Part shown: in pieces, positions 10,349 through 21,532 of the stretch
How positions within the stretch are numbered: the first letter of the stretch is position 1
Layout: every line of letters begins with the position of its first letter
NCBI GenBank assembly: GCA_001767195.1
Contig: MEKU01000056.1
Coordinates: 105,109-150,676 of the forward strand
DNA from: Acidobacteria bacterium RIFCSPLOWO2_02_FULL_67_21
GTDB taxonomy: Bacteria; Acidobacteriota; Vicinamibacteria; Vicinamibacterales; UBA2999
Direction of reading: 5' to 3'
DNA length: 45,568 bases
Notes under the pieces: generated by a model
What the model saw: the letters and a program-made list of their open reading frames with translations, nothing else
What the model was told of the DNA's origin: nothing
Databases searched by the model: none
Position numbers and translations under genes: made by a program

Positions 10349-10372
10349 AACGGAGTACGCTCCGTTCTCTAC
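10349..10372 (-). repeat. REP-like hairpin with GTAG foot at the gpmA stop
   Basis: Arms AACGGAG / CTCCGTT flank a 4-nt loop (10349-10366). On the minus strand GTAG (10369-10372) precedes it, and its TAG is the gpmA stop codon. It lies between convergent genes and may serve as a shared terminator. Confidence 0.55.
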
Positions 10373-11118
10373 GATTTGCTCTTGCCCTGATTCGCGACCG
10401 CGGCGGCGGCTGCCTTCACCGCCTCGGGATCGCCCAGGTAGAACTTCTGCAGCGGCTCCAGGTCGTCGTTGAGCAGGTACACGAGCGGCACACCTGTCGG
10501 AATGTTCAGCTCGACGATGTCCTCGTCGGAGATGTGGTCCAGATACTTGACGAGGGCGCGCAGGCTGTTGCCGTGCGCGGCAATCAACACCCGCCTGCCC
10601 GCGCGGATGTCGGGCGCGATAGTTCCGTGCCAGTAGGGGAGAAACCGTGCGACGGTATCTTTCAGCGATTCGGTGAGCGGCAGCTCCGCCGGCGTGAGCG
10701 ACGCGTAGCGGCGGTCGCCTGACGGATGCCGCGGGTCGCCGGCCGGGGGCGCCGGCGGCGGGATGTCGTAGCTGCGCCTCCAGATCTTCACCTGCGCCTC
10801 GCCGTGCTGTGAGGCCGTTTCCGCCTTGTCCAGCCCCTGCAGCGCGCCGTAGTGACGCTCGTTGAGCCGCCACGAGCGGTGCACCGGAAGCCACATCATG
10901 TCGAGGGTGTCGAGCGCGATCCAGAGCGTCCGGATGGCCCGTTTGAGCACCGACGTGTAGGCGACGTCGAATTCGTACTTCTCGGCCGCCATCAGCCGCC
11001 CGGCGTCGGCCGCTTCGGCGCGCCCCTTGTCGTTGAGATCCACATCGGTCCACCCCGTGAACCGGTTTTCGCGGTTCCAGACGCTTTCCCCGTGCCGGAG
11101 CAATACCAGTCGATGCAT
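10369..11118 (-). CDS. gpmA: 2,3-bisphosphoglycerate-dependent phosphoglycerate mutase
   Basis: The 249-aa length fits the family. It starts [22 protein letters not shown], with the phosphoacceptor His in LRHGES, and has [14 protein letters not shown], the RRSYDIPPP loop and the second catalytic His in [16 protein letters not shown]. It interconverts 3- and 2-phosphoglycerate in glycolysis/gluconeogenesis. ATG 11118 is chosen because family proteins begin right at this strand; a start ten codons upstream would translate Gly/Val codons of a GGGAGTT-type repeat. It lies downstream of enolase on the same strand, so consecutive glycolytic steps are probably co-transcribed. Its stop codon lies in a REP-like GTAG. 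Confidence 0.95.
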   Translation of the reverse strand: MHRLVLLRHGESVWNRENRFTGWTDVDLNDKGRAEAADAGRLMAAEKYEFDVAYTSVLKRAIRTLWIALDTLDMMWLPVHRSWRLNERHYGALQGLDKAETASQHGEAQVKIWRRSYDIPPPAPPAGDPRHPSGDRRYASLTPAELPLTESLKDTVARFLPYWHGTIAPDIRAGRRVLIAAHGNSLRALVKYLDHISDEDIVELNIPTGVPLVYLLNDDLEPLQKFYLGDPEAVKAAAAAVANQGKSKS

Positions 11119-11179
11119 CCCCTCAACTCCCCCAAAGCCAACTCCCAACTTCCAGCGCGCCCACAGTTTCTTTCAACCG

Positions 11180-11210
11180 TTCAATTGGCAATTGGGAGTT
11201 GGGAGTTGGG
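11180..11210 (-). repeat. AATTGG/GGGAGTT short repeat absorbed into the eno 3' end
   Basis: The sequence has CAATTGGCAATTG followed by two GGGAGTT heptamers; partial inverted copies (AACTCCC) lie at 11125-11150 upstream of gpmA. Read on the minus strand it encodes the last residues of enolase (NSQLPIAN) and its stop. Similar heptamer repeats are common as intergenic short tandem repeats in other phyla. Confidence 0.55.
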
Positions 11211-12512
11211 CGTTCGTGCCAGCTGCCGGATCGCGGCCCGGCCGGCGAACCGGCCTGCCTGGCCGAGCTCTTCCTCTATGCGCAGCAGCTGGTTGTACTT
11301 CGCGATGCGGTCGCTGCGGCTGGCCGATCCGGTCTTGATCTGCCCGGCCGACGTGCCGACGGCGAGGTCCGCAATCGTGCTGTCCTCGGTCTCGCCCGAC
11401 CGGTGCGAAATGACGGTCGTGTACCGGGCCGCCCGCGCCATCGCCATCGCATCGAGCGTTTCCGAGACGGTGCCGATCTGGTTGAGCTTGACCAGCAGCG
11501 AATTGGCGACGCCCTCGGCGATCCCCTTCCTGAGAATCTCAGGGTTTGTCACGAAGACATCGTCGCCGACGATCTGCACGCGGTCGCCCAGCGCGCGGGT
11601 CAACAGCTGCCAGCCTTCCCAGTCGCCTTCCGCCACGCCGTCCTCGATCGACACGATGGGATACTGCGCGATCCACTCGCGATACATCTCCACCATGTCC
11701 GCCGCGGTCCGCGTCGTCTCACCCGATTTGCGGAAGACGTACTGGCCGTCCTGCCACAGCTCGCTGGCGGCGACATCGACGGCCACGAAGACATCCTGAC
11801 CCGACTGGAACCCAGCCTTCCCGATCGCCTCGACGACGAGATCGAGCGCCTCGCGGTTGGATTTGAGGTTGGGCGCAAATCCCCCTTCGTCGCCGACTCC
11901 CGTCGAATGGCCGGCCTTCTTCAGGATGGAGCGCAGCGCGTGGAAGATTTCGGCGCCCGCCCTGAGCGCTTCCGCGAAGGTCGGCAGGCCCGCGGGCATC
12001 ACCATGAACTCCTGCAGATCCACGCTGCTGTCGGCGTGCGCGCCGCCGTTGAGGATGTTCATCATCGGCACCGGCAGGAGCGTGGGGCCGTCCGCCGCGC
12101 CGCTGACACGGGCAATATGCCGGTACAGCGGCTCGCCCGCCGCCGCGGCTGCGGCTTTGAGCGCCGCCATCGACACGGCAAGCAGGGCGTTGGCGCCGAG
12201 GCGGCTCTTGGTCGGGGTCCCGTCGAGCGCGACGAGCCGGGCATCGAGCGCGCGCTGATCGAGCGGCTGGCCCTTCACTGCCTTCGCAATCTCGCCGTTG
12301 ATGTGCGCCACGGCGGTGCGCACGCCCTTGCCGAGGTAGCGCGTTGCGTCCTTGTCGCGCAGTTCCAGCGCCTCCCGCTCGCCGGTGGAGGCGCCGGAGG
12401 GCACCGCCGCGCGGCCGAACGCGGCGCCGGCCCAGAGGTCGACTTCGACCGTGGGGTTGCCGCGGGAATCGAGGATCTCGCGGCCGTGGAGACGGGTGAT
12501 CTGTGGAGTCAT
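11181..12512 (-). CDS. eno: Enolase
   Basis: The 443-aa protein has the full enolase signature: [15 protein letters not shown] at the N-terminus, [14 protein letters not shown], the [19 protein letters not shown] loop, [10 protein letters not shown], metal ligands in [12 protein letters not shown] and [11 protein letters not shown], the catalytic Lys in [10 protein letters not shown] and the SHRSGETED box. It converts 2-phosphoglycerate to phosphoenolpyruvate in the cytosol. ATG 12512 is used; GTG 12518 two codons earlier is possible. The final ten or so residues come from a short repeat and are unlikely to be native. It sits between glgC and gpmA. Confidence 0.97.
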   Translation of the reverse strand: MTPQITRLHGREILDSRGNPTVEVDLWAGAAFGRAAVPSGASTGEREALELRDKDATRYLGKGVRTAVAHINGEIAKAVKGQPLDQRALDARLVALDGTPTKSRLGANALLAVSMAALKAAAAAAGEPLYRHIARVSGAADGPTLLPVPMMNILNGGAHADSSVDLQEFMVMPAGLPTFAEALRAGAEIFHALRSILKKAGHSTGVGDEGGFAPNLKSNREALDLVVEAIGKAGFQSGQDVFVAVDVAASELWQDGQYVFRKSGETTRTAADMVEMYREWIAQYPIVSIEDGVAEGDWEGWQLLTRALGDRVQIVGDDVFVTNPEILRKGIAEGVANSLLVKLNQIGTVSETLDAMAMARAARYTTVISHRSGETEDSTIADLAVGTSAGQIKTGSASRSDRIAKYNQLLRIEEELGQAGRFAGRAAIRQLARTPNSQLPIAN

Positions 12513-12575
12513 CGACACCCCGAATCGTACTCCAGGCGGCGCGCGCGGCCGGAGCCGAGCGCGCGGAAAATTCCG

Positions 12576-13868
12576 CTATGCCGCCGGCGCCGGCCCGCTG
12601 CGGTCTGCGTCGGCTTCGGCGCGCAGCGCCTCTTGGGTGATCGGCCCGACGAGGGGGTCGTCGAGCGCGGTCACCACCACGACGCCGTTCTCGGTGACGG
12701 TGTGGCGGCGCCGGTCCTCGGCGGGATCGAAGCCGATCAGCGCCCCGCGCGGGATGAGCACGTCCCGATCGACGATCGCGCGCCGGATGCGCGCGTGCCG
12801 GCCGACGCGGACGCCCGGCATCAGAATCGACTGCTCGATGTCGCAGAAGCTGTGCACGCGCACGTTGGGACAGAGAATGCTCCCGCTGACCCGGCTTCCC
12901 GAGATGATGCAGCCGCCCGAGATGATCGAATCGAGCGCCTGGCCGCAGCGCCGGCGTTCCTCGGCGAACACGAACTTGGCCGGCGGCGCCTGTGGCTGGT
13001 AGGTCCGCAGCGGCCATTCGGGATCGTAGAGGTTGAACTCCGGGTTCACCTGGCAGAGGTCCATGCTCGCCTCGTAATAGGCGTCCAGGGTGCCGATGTC
13101 GCGCCAGTACTTGGCCGCCTTCTTGTTCTCGTCGTAGAAGCGGTAACAGAAGACCGGCGCTTTCTGAATGAGCGACGGGATGATGTTCCGCCCGAAATCG
13201 TGCTGGCTGTCCGGGCGGACCGCGTCCTCTTCGAGCGCGCGCACCAGCACATCGGTCCGGAAGATGTAGATCCCCATTGACGCCAGCGCGACGCCGGGGG
13301 CGCCGGGCACGCGCGCCGGGTCCGTCGGCTTCTCCTGAAACCCGATCACACGGCCGTCCTCGTCCACGCTGACGATGCCGAAGCGGGAGGCCTCGCTGCG
13401 GGGGACCTCGATGCCCGCCAGCGTGGCGTCCGCGTTCCGCTCGACGTGGAAGCGGAGCATCTTCGAGTAGTCCATCTTGTAGACGTGATCGCCGGAGAGC
13501 ACGATGATGTGGCTCGGCGCCTCGTCCTGGATCGAGTAGAGGTTCTGGTAGACCGCGTCGGCCGTTCCGAGGTACCAGTGCTCCCCCACGCGCTTCTGCG
13601 GCGGCAGGATCTCGATGAACTCGCCGAGCTCTTCCGACACCACGCTCCAGCCCATTCTGATGTGCCGGTTGAGCGAGAGCGACTTGTACTGGGTGGCGAT
13701 GAAGATGCGCCGCAGCCCGGAATTGATGCAGTTGCTGAGCGTGAAATCGATGATGCGGTACGGTCCGCCGAAATAGACGGCCGGCTTCGCCCGCTCCTGC
13801 GTCAGCGGCGCGAGCCGTTCACCGGCCCCGCCCGCGAGGAGAATGACCAGGATGTCGTCGAGGTCCAC
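12576..13868 (-). CDS. glgC: Glucose-1-phosphate adenylyltransferase (ADP-glucose pyrophosphorylase)
   Basis: The 430-aa protein has the nucleotidyltransferase N-terminus LLAGGAGERLAPLTQERAKPAVYFGG, then FTLSNCINSGLRRI, ATQYKS, the GTADAV box and LSGDHVYKMDY. The Glc-1-P site matches GFQEKP, and a left-handed beta-helix C-terminus (ISGGCIISGSRVSGSIL) follows. It makes ADP-glucose for glycogen synthesis. The GTG start is preceded by a weak AAGG. It is upstream of eno (57-nt gap) and gpmA on the same strand, linking glycogen storage to lower glycolysis. Confidence 0.95.
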   Translation of the reverse strand: MDLDDILVILLAGGAGERLAPLTQERAKPAVYFGGPYRIIDFTLSNCINSGLRRIFIATQYKSLSLNRHIRMGWSVVSEELGEFIEILPPQKRVGEHWYLGTADAVYQNLYSIQDEAPSHIIVLSGDHVYKMDYSKMLRFHVERNADATLAGIEVPRSEASRFGIVSVDEDGRVIGFQEKPTDPARVPGAPGVALASMGIYIFRTDVLVRALEEDAVRPDSQHDFGRNIIPSLIQKAPVFCYRFYDENKKAAKYWRDIGTLDAYYEASMDLCQVNPEFNLYDPEWPLRTYQPQAPPAKFVFAEERRRCGQALDSIISGGCIISGSRVSGSILCPNVRVHSFCDIEQSILMPGVRVGRHARIRRAIVDRDVLIPRGALIGFDPAEDRRRHTVTENGVVVVTALDDPLVGPITQEALRAEADADRSGPAPAA

Positions 13869-13996
13869 GCCCGTTGACCTTCAAATTCCGTTCCCGTCCG
13901 GCGGCAGGAACGGGCCGCGATGATAGCACGCAGGCTGGCGGCCGGCCCCCCCGCGCGGCCGGCGCTAACTCCAAGATGCGGCACGTCTTCTGATGT

Positions 13997-14026
13997 TTGA
14001 CTTGACTCGGGATCGTTGCCTATGAT
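13997..14026 (+). promoter_or_regulatory. Sigma-70-like promoter for the exported-protein gene
   Basis: TTGACT (13997-14002), an 18-bp spacer and TATGAT (14021-14026) lie 45 nt before the ATG at 14071 and are divergent from glgC. Each hexamer differs from consensus at one position. It is the only clear plus-strand promoter before the exported protein and the TonB-receptor-like gene. Confidence 0.6.
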
Positions 14027-14070
14027 CAGGCGATTTGGTTTCTCGAATCGCCCGTCCAGGGCGGTTGTTC

Positions 14071-15156
14071 ATGAAGAGAGGCATGATGCATATCCGTCGG
14101 GTTCTCACGGCGGCTGCGGCGCTGGTTGCGCTTGCGGCCACTTCGCCCGTTCTCGTCGCCCAGAACAACCAGAACCGCCGTGAGCAGGAGCGGCGCAGCC
14201 AGCAGGAGCAGCGCGACACGCAGGCGCTCGTGCAGCTGGCCGACGCCGTGATGGCCGGCAAGCCGGCTCCGACCGACGTCGGCATCGCCTGGGTGGGCAA
14301 CCATTTCGTCAAGGGCGCGGAGGGGATGACGTTCATCCCGTTCTCCGTGACTGTGGAGGCCAGTAAGCTCCCCGCCCCCGGCGTTGGCCTGTATGTCCGC
14401 GCGATTGCCAAGAACGCCGCGGCCCCGGCCCCGGCGCCTCAGGAGGGCAACAACCGGGACCGCGGCCGGAACACCAGCAAGCCGGAAAACGTCACCTATC
14501 CGTGGGACGACGTCCAGTTCCTGGACGTGCCGGCCGACGGCAAGGTGTCGCGGGCGCTCATGCTGAAGCCGGGCGAGTACGACCTGGTGATCGCGGTCAA
14601 GGAGAAGGCGCCGCTGCAGCCGCAGCGCAATCAGCCGCCTGCCAAGACCGGCATGCTGCGCCACGCGATCACGGTGCCCGATTACAACGGGGCCGAGCTC
14701 ACGGTGAGCAGCCCGATCCTCGCGGCCAACGTGGAGCCGCTCCAGGCGCCGCTCACTCCGGAAGAGCAGCGCGCGAACCCGTACACCATCGGCGGCACGC
14801 TGAAGATCGAGCCCGCGGCCGACGGGAAGTTCAAGACGAGCGGCGAGCTGCAGCTCCTCTTCTGGGTGTACGGCGTCCAGCACAACAACGGCGTGCCGGA
14901 CGTGCAGATCGAGTACAACTTCCACCAGAAGACAGCCGAAGGCGAAAAGTTCTTCAACAAGACCGCCCCGCAGGTGATCAACGCCTCGACGCTGCCGCCT
15001 GGCTTCAACGTGAACGCCGGACATCAGGTGCTCGGCTTCCTCGGGGTGCCGTTGAAGTCCTTCCAGCCCGGCGAGTATCGCGTGGAGTTCGTCATTCTCG
15101 ACAAGCTCTCGGGCAAGAAGCTCACGGACAACGCCACCTTTACCGTCGAATCGTGA
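14071..15156 (+). CDS. Exported hypothetical protein with beta-sandwich-like repeats
   Basis: The 361-aa protein has a signal peptide (basic MKRGMMHIRR, hydrophobic core, VLVAQ cleavage area), then an Asn/Arg/Gln-rich charged linker. Two beta-rich regions follow: about 50-190, ending in 'LMLKPGEYDLVIAVKEK', and about 200-360, ending in 'FQPGEYRVEFVILDKLSGKKLTDNATFTV'. The 'L.PGEY.....' motif occurs twice and suggests two Ig-like domains. I do not recognise the family, though the style recalls acidobacterial periplasmic proteins such as C-terminal regions of GWxTD proteins. The start could be 14071, 14083 or 14086; all keep the signal peptide. It is followed after 22 nt by an outer-membrane receptor gene. 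Confidence 0.7.
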   Translation: MKRGMMHIRRVLTAAAALVALAATSPVLVAQNNQNRREQERRSQQEQRDTQALVQLADAVMAGKPAPTDVGIAWVGNHFVKGAEGMTFIPFSVTVEASKLPAPGVGLYVRAIAKNAAAPAPAPQEGNNRDRGRNTSKPENVTYPWDDVQFLDVPADGKVSRALMLKPGEYDLVIAVKEKAPLQPQRNQPPAKTGMLRHAITVPDYNGAELTVSSPILAANVEPLQAPLTPEEQRANPYTIGGTLKIEPAADGKFKTSGELQLLFWVYGVQHNNGVPDVQIEYNFHQKTAEGEKFFNKTAPQVINASTLPPGFNVNAGHQVLGFLGVPLKSFQPGEYRVEFVILDKLSGKKLTDNATFTVES

Positions 15157-15178
15157 TCGCCAGCTGAGAGGCCGCCGC

Positions 15179-17077
15179 ATGTGCCACGCCATCGCCCGCC
15201 ACGCAGTTGCTGCGGTGATGTGTGTGGCGGCTGCGGCGGCGCCCGCGTCGGCCCAGGGGCTCGGGCGGGCGCGACCCATGGCGGCGGCACCGCGGTCGGC
15301 GGCCGCCGCGTATCCTGAAGCCAATCTGTACGGCATCGTCCTCGACGAGCGTGGTGAGCCGCTTGCGGGTGCCGTGGTGTCGGCCGTTGGCGCGACCAGG
15401 GTTCTGGCGGTGTCCGATCCGGACGGGCACTTCGCGTTCCGCCGGCTCCCGTACGGTCCGTACCTGGTCAGGGCGCACCTGCCCGGCTACGTCCCGCCCG
15501 CCGCGCGCCTGATTCAGGTCGATCGCGCGTCGCTGACGGTCGACTCGATCGCGTTGACGCGGCATCCGGCCGAGGCCGAGGCTCTGCCGGTGCTCGCGGC
15601 CGGTATCGGCGCCGCGGGGATGCCCCCCGCTGTGCCGGACGGCGATGACGGCACCCACGATCACGGCGAAGTCGCGTGGCGGCTTCGTCACCTGAAGCGC
15701 GGCGTGCTCAAAGATGCCGGTCCGGGCGCCATCGAGCGGTTGGGCGGCGATTGGTTCCTCGGAGACTCACTGGCCGGTGTCGGCCGGGCTGTCGGCGAGT
15801 CGGCGCGCCTGGCGTCGGCGCTCTTCGCCGGCGTGCCCTGGGACGGCCACGTCGATCTGCTGACCAGCACCTCGTTCGACCGCCCGGAGGATCTGCTCTC
15901 GCCGCAGTCGTGGCCGCCTCGAGGTGCCGCCTTTGTCTCGCTGGAAGCACCAGCCGCCGGCGGCCACTGGACCATGCGGGGCGCCGTGACGCAGGGTGAC
16001 CTGTCGTCGTGGATTGTCGCCGGCTCCTATCGCGCCGATCCTGGAACGCACCGCTGGGAAACGGGCCTGTCGTATGGGACACAGCGGCTGCTGCGCGACG
16101 TGGCCGATGCGCGGGCGGCGCTGTTCGACGGAGGACGGACCGTCGGCTCGGTGCATGCGGCTGACGAATGGACGATCGGGCCCCGCGTGACGATCGGGTA
16201 CGGCGCCGAGTACGCCCGCTACGATTACCTGGCGGCTCCGGACCATTTCAACCCGCGCGCCGGCGTGACGCTCACGCCGACGGCCGATGAGGCGTTCCGG
16301 GTGCGCGCCTCGGTGTCGCACCGGTCGACCGCCCCGGGCGCCGAAGAGTTCCTGCCGCCGTCGAGCGGCCTCTGGCTCCCCCCGGAGCGCACCTTCTCGA
16401 CGATCTCCTCCTCGTCCGGCTTCGTTCCCGAGCGTCTCGACCACGTCGAAGTGGCGGCCGAGCGCGAGTGGGTGGGTCTTTTCGTTCTCGGCGCGCGCGC
16501 GTTTCGCCAGCAGGTGACCGATCAGCTCGTCACCGTGTTCGGCGCTGCGCCCCCCGGGGCGGGGCCGGCCGGCCGCGGGCATTACTACGTGGCCTCCGCG
16601 GGCGATTTCGAGGCGCGCGGATGGAACGTCAGCCTCAGCCGCCCGCTGACGGCGCGGCTGCGCGCGTCGGTCGACTACACGAATGTTGAGTCGGCGTGGC
16701 TTCGCCCGTCGCCCGATCGAGGTGTGTTGACGGCGCTGAATGTCACGTTGCCCGGCGATCGTCGCGAGCGGTTCCACGATGTGACGGCGTCGGTCGACAG
16801 CGCAATTCCCTGGACGGCGACACGGGTCTTCGTGCTCTACAAGATCAACTCGCAGCTTGGCGAGACGCCCGACGGCGCCCCGGGCAGCGGCGCGCGCTTC
16901 GACATTCAGCTGACGCAGGCGCTGCCGTTTGTGGACATGGGCGGCGCGACGTGGGAAGCCGTGGTCGCGGTGCGGAACCTGTTTCGCGACGAGATGCTCG
17001 ACGCGTCCGTGTATGACGAGCTGCTGGTCGTCCGCCCCCCGAAGCGGGTGGTTGGCGGCGTGACGGTCCGGTTCTAG
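15179..17077 (+). CDS. TonB-receptor-like outer-membrane protein with carboxypeptidase-regulatory-like domain
   Basis: The 632-aa protein has a signal peptide (residues 1-25, ending ASAQ). A carboxypeptidase-D regulatory-like beta-sandwich spans about 50-125 (LYGIVLDERGEPLAGAVVSAV...DGHFAFRRLPYGPYLVRAHLPGY). A long beta-rich region follows, with alternating aromatic strands, ending at a terminal Phe (GGVTVRF) as expected for BAM-assembled barrels. This domain order matches the large acidobacterial TonB-dependent receptor-like families, but I see no plug domain or TonB box, so energised transport is unproven. GAGAGG precedes the ATG. It probably shares the 13997 promoter with the exported protein. 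Confidence 0.7.
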   Translation: MCHAIARHAVAAVMCVAAAAAPASAQGLGRARPMAAAPRSAAAAYPEANLYGIVLDERGEPLAGAVVSAVGATRVLAVSDPDGHFAFRRLPYGPYLVRAHLPGYVPPAARLIQVDRASLTVDSIALTRHPAEAEALPVLAAGIGAAGMPPAVPDGDDGTHDHGEVAWRLRHLKRGVLKDAGPGAIERLGGDWFLGDSLAGVGRAVGESARLASALFAGVPWDGHVDLLTSTSFDRPEDLLSPQSWPPRGAAFVSLEAPAAGGHWTMRGAVTQGDLSSWIVAGSYRADPGTHRWETGLSYGTQRLLRDVADARAALFDGGRTVGSVHAADEWTIGPRVTIGYGAEYARYDYLAAPDHFNPRAGVTLTPTADEAFRVRASVSHRSTAPGAEEFLPPSSGLWLPPERTFSTISSSSGFVPERLDHVEVAAEREWVGLFVLGARAFRQQVTDQLVTVFGAAPPGAGPAGRGHYYVASAGDFEARGWNVSLSRPLTARLRASVDYTNVESAWLRPSPDRGVLTALNVTLPGDRRERFHDVTASVDSAIPWTATRVFVLYKINSQLGETPDGAPGSGARFDIQLTQALPFVDMGGATWEAVVAVRNLFRDEMLDASVYDELLVVRPPKRVVGGVTVRF

Positions 17078-17085
17078 TCGAGCCC

Positions 17086-17108
17086 CCGAAAATTTTTTCG
17101 CTTTTCGG
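17086..17108 (+). terminator. AT-rich inverted repeat after the receptor gene
   Basis: Arms CCGAAAA and TTTTCGG flank a T-rich nonamer, 9 nt after the receptor stop and 21 nt before the kinase ATG. The stem is weak, and the T-run lies in the loop instead of following the stem. A terminator or a regulatory site for the kinase gene are both possible. Confidence 0.3.
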
Positions 17109-17128
17109 CAATCCATTTGGTTGAACGG

Positions 17129-20047
17129 ATGCTCCTGAAGGTTGGATCGAACGCGTGGGGTCGCTGGGGCGCGCCGGGGCTGCCGGTGGTCGTCGTCGGC
17201 GTCCTGCTATGCCTCGGCGTGGCCAATATCGTCGCGCGTGCGTCGTTCAACGAGGTCGAGGATGGCGTTCTCTGGGTGCTGCGTCCCGAGGGTGTGGTGG
17301 CCGCGGATGTCGCCGCCGACACGCCGGCGGCCCGGGTGGGAGTCGAGCGCGGCGACGTGCTGCTGGCGATTGACGACCGCCCGGTGGAGACGGTTGCCGA
17401 CGTGGTCGAGGCGCTGCACGCGGCCTCGTCGGGCGCGTCGGTCCGCTACACCGTGCTGCGGCTCGGCGCGCGCGCGATTCTGGAGCTCGAGGTGGCGCCG
17501 ATTCCAAACGGCGTCCGGCCCTTCTACTTCGTGCTCGCCGCCATCGGCATCTTCACGCTGCTCGTGGGCGGCGCCGTGCGGATCCTGCGGCCGTCCGACG
17601 CCGCCACGCTCCACTTCTTCTGGCTGTCGGTCGCGTTCTTCGGCCTCTTCACCTTTTCGTTCAGCGGCCGCCTCGATCGACTCGACTGGATCTTCTACTG
17701 GGGCGACGTCGCCGCCATCCTGACGCTGCCCGGGCTGTTCCTGCACTTTGCCCTCGCCTTCCCGGAGCGGAGCCGCAACTGGCTCTCGGGGCGTGCCGGC
17801 CCCGCCGTGCTGACGGCGATTTACGCGCCCGCCGTCCTGCTGGGGCTCGCCCGGATCGGGGCGCTGCTCCGGAGCGGCGCGAGCCCCTCGTTTCTGGTGC
17901 GTGTGGTCGCGGCGCTCGATCGGCTCGAGTACGTCTATCTGGTCGCCTGTTTCGTCGCCGGCCTCATTGCGCTGACGCAGGCGCTGCATCAGGTGCAGAC
18001 GATCACGGCCCGCCGGCAGCTCCGGTGGATCGCGTGGGGCACGGCGCTGGGGATGACGCCGTTCGCGCTGGGCTATGCGATCCCCTGGGCCGCGGGCGTC
18101 GAGCCGTCGCTGCCGATGCAGCTGTCCGCGATTCCGCTGAGCCTCGTCCCGCTCGCCTATGCGTCGGCCATCGTTCGCTACCGCCTGATGGACGTCGAGG
18201 TCATCGTCAAACGGGGCCTCGTGTACGGCGTGGCGCTTTCGGCGGTCGTCGTGCTGTACGTCGTGCTGCTGTACGGATTCGAGCGCATGTTCTCCACCGG
18301 CGACACCGGCTACAACTGGGTGCTCGCCGCGGTGGTCACGGCGATCGCGCTGCTGCTGGCTCCGGCGCTGAAGCAGGCGGTGCAGGAGGGCCTCGACCGC
18401 GCGTTCTATCGCGACCGCTACGACTATCGGCGGGCGCTCGTGGCGTTCGCGCGCGATCTCAACAGCGATCTCGACCTGAACCGGCTCGCCGAGCGGCTGG
18501 TCTCGCGCGTCATGGAGACGCTGCTCGTCGAGCGGATGGCGCTGATGATCGCGGACGAAGCGACGCCGGTGTTCACGCCGATTTGCGCCACGGGGTTCGA
18601 CGGGGGGACGCCCCCCGCCCTTCCGCGCGCGTCCGAGATGGGCGCGGCACTCGCCGCCGGCGACAGTGTGGCGCTGGACGATCCCATCGCGGCGAGCCGC
18701 TTCTCGGTGGACGACGTGGACGCCTGGCGCGGCGCCGGGCTGTCGAACTTCATCCCGTGCGTGTCGAACGAAGGCACGATTGCCGTGCTGGCGCTCGGGC
18801 GCAAGCAGGCCGGAGAGCCGCTGAACAGCGAGGACACGGGCCTGCTGGCCGCCGTCGCCGGCCAGATCGCGACGGCCCTCGAGAACGCCCGCCTCTACCG
18901 CCAGCTGCAGGACAAGGCGCTCGAGCTGGATCGGCTCCGCACGTTCAACGAGAACGTCCTCGAGTCGCTCGACGACGGTCTGCTCGTGATGGACCTCGAG
19001 GACCGCATTCTCCGGTGGAATCGCGCGATGGAGGGGCTGTGCGGCGTTTCGCGCGGCGATGCCATCGGGAGGACGCTCGATTCAGTGTTCGACGGCCCTC
19101 TCGTGGAGGCGATCCGCGCGGCTCGCCGCGATACGCCGGCAGGCGCGACGCTCTCCCGGCTTCGGCTTCACGGCCGCGGCCAGACCGCGGGCCGGACCAT
19201 GATCGTCAACGTCGCGGTGGTGCCGCTGCGGGCGTCGGGCGAGACGGCGCCGATTGTCGGGACGATCGTGATCCTGGAAGACACGACCCAGCGGGTCGAG
19301 CTCGAGGAGCAGCTCCAGATCTCCGAGAGGATGGCCTCGATCGGGTTGCTGGCGGCCGGCGTCGCCCACGAGGTGAACACGCCGCTCACCGGCATCTCGA
19401 GCTTCACGCAGATGCTGCTCGAAGGCGCCGATCCGCAGGACGCTCGGACCCGTCTGCTGGAGAAGATCGAGCGCCAGACCTTCCGGGCGGCCAAGATCGT
19501 CAACGGGCTGCTGAACCTCTCGCGGCCGGCCTCGGCGCTCGCGTCGGAGATGACGCCGGTCGATCTCAATGCGGTCATTGCCGACGTGCTGTCGCTGCTC
19601 GAGCATCAGTTCGAGCTGCACCACGTCCGGGTGCGCCGGGAGCTTCACGCAGCGCCGGTTCTCGTCCTCGGCGTCGAGCAGAAACTGCAGCAGGTGTTTC
19701 TCAACCTGTTCCTCAATGCGAAGGACGCGCTGCCCAGAGGCGGCTGGGTCTCGGTCTCGACCGGCGTGACGGAGGGCTCGGCGACCGCGAAGGTGGCCGA
19801 TACCGGCTCCGGAATCCCCAGCGAGTACCTGGCCCGCATCTACGATCCCTTCTTCACGACCAAGTCGACCGGTCAGGGCACCGGGCTCGGTCTCTCCATT
19901 ACGTACGGGATCGTTCGCGAGCACCAGGGGACGATCGAGTGCGAGAGCGGCGTCGGACAGGGCACCCGCTTCCTCCTCGTATTTCCGCTCGCCCCCGCGG
20001 ATGAACGCGGGCGGGCCACGCCCGTGTCCCGGGCCGCACATTCATAG
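17129..20047 (+). CDS. Membrane histidine kinase with PDZ, multi-TM, GAF, PAS, HisKA and HATPase domains
   Basis: The protein is 972 aa. In order: one TM segment (about 12-35); a PDZ domain (about 50-125, PAARVGVERGDVLLAIDDRPV); some seven TM segments (130-375); a GAF domain (about 445-590); a PAS domain (about 610-730, NENVLESLDDGLLVMDLEDRILRWN). HisKA carries the phosphoacceptor in LAAGVAHEVNTPLTGI. HATPase_c has an N box (FLNLFLNAKDAL), G1 (VADTGSGIP), F box (YDPFFTTKS) and G2 (GQGTGLGLSI). Known: it autophosphorylates and passes phosphate to a response regulator, here surely the NtrC-type gene 12 nt downstream. An N-terminal PDZ ahead of a 7TM region is unusual for a kinase. TTG 17117 is an alternative start. 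Confidence 0.88.
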   Translation: MLLKVGSNAWGRWGAPGLPVVVVGVLLCLGVANIVARASFNEVEDGVLWVLRPEGVVAADVAADTPAARVGVERGDVLLAIDDRPVETVADVVEALHAASSGASVRYTVLRLGARAILELEVAPIPNGVRPFYFVLAAIGIFTLLVGGAVRILRPSDAATLHFFWLSVAFFGLFTFSFSGRLDRLDWIFYWGDVAAILTLPGLFLHFALAFPERSRNWLSGRAGPAVLTAIYAPAVLLGLARIGALLRSGASPSFLVRVVAALDRLEYVYLVACFVAGLIALTQALHQVQTITARRQLRWIAWGTALGMTPFALGYAIPWAAGVEPSLPMQLSAIPLSLVPLAYASAIVRYRLMDVEVIVKRGLVYGVALSAVVVLYVVLLYGFERMFSTGDTGYNWVLAAVVTAIALLLAPALKQAVQEGLDRAFYRDRYDYRRALVAFARDLNSDLDLNRLAERLVSRVMETLLVERMALMIADEATPVFTPICATGFDGGTPPALPRASEMGAALAAGDSVALDDPIAASRFSVDDVDAWRGAGLSNFIPCVSNEGTIAVLALGRKQAGEPLNSEDTGLLAAVAGQIATALENARLYRQLQDKALELDRLRTFNENVLESLDDGLLVMDLEDRILRWNRAMEGLCGVSRGDAIGRTLDSVFDGPLVEAIRAARRDTPAGATLSRLRLHGRGQTAGRTMIVNVAVVPLRASGETAPIVGTIVILEDTTQRVELEEQLQISERMASIGLLAAGVAHEVNTPLTGISSFTQMLLEGADPQDARTRLLEKIERQTFRAAKIVNGLLNLSRPASALASEMTPVDLNAVIADVLSLLEHQFELHHVRVRRELHAAPVLVLGVEQKLQQVFLNLFLNAKDALPRGGWVSVSTGVTEGSATAKVADTGSGIPSEYLARIYDPFFTTKSTGQGTGLGLSITYGIVREHQGTIECESGVGQGTRFLLVFPLAPADERGRATPVSRAAHS

Positions 20048-20059
20048 CAGGGAGTCTTC

Positions 20060-21528
<1,469 letters not shown>

Positions 21529-21532
<4 letters not shown>

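Noticed and set aside
11199-13280. Plus-strand open frame of 693 codons opposite eno and glgC
   Set aside because: It is antisense to two well-conserved genes and arises from high-GC codon usage; the translation is Arg/Ala-rich with no domain.
15767-17116. Minus-strand open frame of 449 codons opposite the TonB-receptor-like gene
   Set aside because: It is antisense to a gene with a signal peptide, domain and terminal Phe; composition is shadow-like.
18025-20004. Second plus-strand frame inside the histidine kinase gene
   Set aside because: It lies in another frame of a gene with complete kinase motifs, and its product is low-complexity Arg/Gly.
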